Of a stretch of 6,879 nt of DNA, positions 6,042 through 6,879 are shown one piece after another. The notes beneath the pieces were generated by a model, which had not been told where the DNA came from, did no database searches, and was given only the letters and a program-made list of their open reading frames with translations. Source of the DNA: an uncultured candidate division Zixibacteria bacterium (GTDB lineage: Bacteria; Zixibacteria; MSB-5A5; GN15; FEB-12); NCBI GenBank assembly GCA_913009765.1, contig CAJVYT010000234.1:1-6879 (forward strand). The letters are read 5' to 3'. The translations under genes and the position numbers were made by a program. Position 1 is the stretch's first letter; the number at the start of each line of letters is the position of its first letter.

Positions 6042-6879
6042 ATGAGGAAATCACATTGGCATTTAAAGCCAGAGCCTTCAGCTCAGATACCCAAATTGGC
6101 CTGGGTAGCTTATGTGCCTCTCAAAGGTGATGAAATAAAACTAACACATGGATTATTCGTTGAAATTTCAGATGACTGGATAGTCGAAGGATGTTGGGAT
6201 ACCCCATACTCAGAGGGAAACTTTCACACGAGTGAGAATTTTTTTGGCAGCGGAATTCGTATCACGGAAGACAGTGTTTTTTTCTGCTCATCAATGGCAA
6301 TGGTTGATCGCTTAATTTATGCAAAACAACAAGACCAAATAATTGTCTCTAATAGCCTGGTACTCCTACTTGCTGTGACAGGAGCAAAGCTAGACCTCAA
6401 GCATGATTACCATGAAGAATGTTATGGTTTACTTAAAGGCATCCTAAAGTACCCCAGAGAATTTCGTATTATCCACCCGGACATAGAATCATTCTACCAG
6501 GTTTTCTCCTCAAACTTGATTCTTAATGGAGATGGCCTGCATCAGGTGCCACGCTCCCAACCAAGACGTATTAAGAATTACGAGCAGTATCTTTCGTTAA
6601 TATCACAAGCATTAACAGCGATAAAAGAAAATTCCATCAGCCATTCTAGACAACACCCTATGACGATATATTCAACGCTCTCCAGTGGCTATGATTCGAC
6701 TGCAGTAACATGTCTGGCAAAAGATATCGGTATGAACACCTGTTTTACGACAAGCCCTGGCAGTACCCATAAAAGTAAGGACTTAGAAGATGGAAAAAGA
6801 ATCGCTGACCAATTGAATCTGAATTCGGTACTGCTTAATCCAGAAGATGCCAGTGTTTCTGAAAATGAAGTGTTTTTCC
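6042..6879 (+). CDS. Asparagine synthase-like PP-loop enzyme without glutaminase cysteine (C-terminus missing)
   Basis: The first 279 residues are visible before the right edge. The PP-loop of the asparagine-synthase C-terminal domain is at SSGYDS (214-219) within STLSSGYDSTAVTCLAKDIG; this loop binds ATP and adenylates a carboxylate. The N-terminal half keeps traces of the class II amidotransferase fold (residues 70-115, ending in a VSNSLVLLLAV-like strand and helix), but the protein starts Met-Arg-Lys. Cys2, the nucleophile needed to release ammonia from glutamine, is therefore absent. It probably uses a free amine or an internal one, as beta-lactam synthetases and lasso-peptide cyclases do. 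The ATG is preceded by AAAGGA (6028-6033) with an eight-base spacer, 76 bases after the ATP-grasp gene. The start is supported by that site. Product and substrate cannot be named without the missing C-terminus and the following genes. Confidence 0.9.
   Translation, partial: MRKSHWHLKPEPSAQIPKLAWVAYVPLKGDEIKLTHGLFVEISDDWIVEGCWDTPYSEGNFHTSENFFGSGIRITEDSVFFCSSMAMVDRLIYAKQQDQIIVSNSLVLLLAVTGAKLDLKHDYHEECYGLLKGILKYPREFRIIHPDIESFYQVFSSNLILNGDGLHQVPRSQPRRIKNYEQYLSLISQALTAIKENSISHSRQHPMTIYSTLSSGYDSTAVTCLAKDIGMNTCFTTSPGSTHKSKDLEDGKRIADQLNLNSVLLNPEDASVSENEVFF

Noticed and set aside
6042..6879. Lasso-peptide gene cluster
   Set aside because: The PP-loop enzyme alone is not enough: no transglutaminase-like protease, PqqD-like protein or convincing precursor peptide is present in the window.

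Overview
The window looks like part of a bacterial exopolysaccharide or capsule biosynthesis locus. The organism is most likely a proteobacterium (gamma or beta). That rests on the style of the left-hand glycosyltransferase, which resembles GT4 enzymes I associate with proteobacterial exopolysaccharide/exosortase loci, and on the overall gene mix. I cannot fix the genus. No RNA gene, insertion sequence, CRISPR array or convincing terminator is visible.

Layout. (1) Positions 1-766, minus strand: a GT4-type glycosyltransferase, GC-rich (about 60% in a sampled line), running off the left edge so that its C-terminus is missing. (2) Positions 767-1220: an AT-rich divergent region with no recognised gene. 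Its minus strand holds a short reading frame (933-769) with a strong AGGAGGA ribosome site that stops two bases before the glycosyltransferase start. A second short frame (1084-896) overlaps it. (3) Positions about 1221-6879, plus strand: five genes in one direction, closely spaced and probably one operon. They are an uncharacterised protein, a NodB-type polysaccharide deacetylase whose start overlaps the previous stop by 4 bases, an acetolactate-synthase-like thiamine diphosphate (TPP) enzyme, a sugar-transfer-associated ATP-grasp ligase, and an asparagine-synthase-like PP-loop enzyme cut off by the right edge.

How the genes may work together (inference). The glycosyltransferase and deacetylase point to polysaccharide assembly and trimming. 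The last three plus-strand genes look like a small-molecule module: a TPP enzyme that could make a 2-hydroxy-2-keto acid or acyloin from pyruvate, followed by two unrelated ATP-using ligase-type enzymes. The PP-loop enzyme lacks the N-terminal cysteine needed for glutamine hydrolysis, so it probably uses another amine donor or forms an amide or lactam. One reading is that this module makes an unusual acyl or amide decoration for the polysaccharide whose N-acetyl groups the deacetylase may remove. A separate secondary metabolite is possible. Neither is shown by the sequence alone.

Composition is patchy: the glycosyltransferase is GC-rich, the first plus-strand gene is very AT-rich (about 33% in a sampled line), and the TPP gene is intermediate (about 43%). 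This suggests the locus was assembled from parts of different origin.
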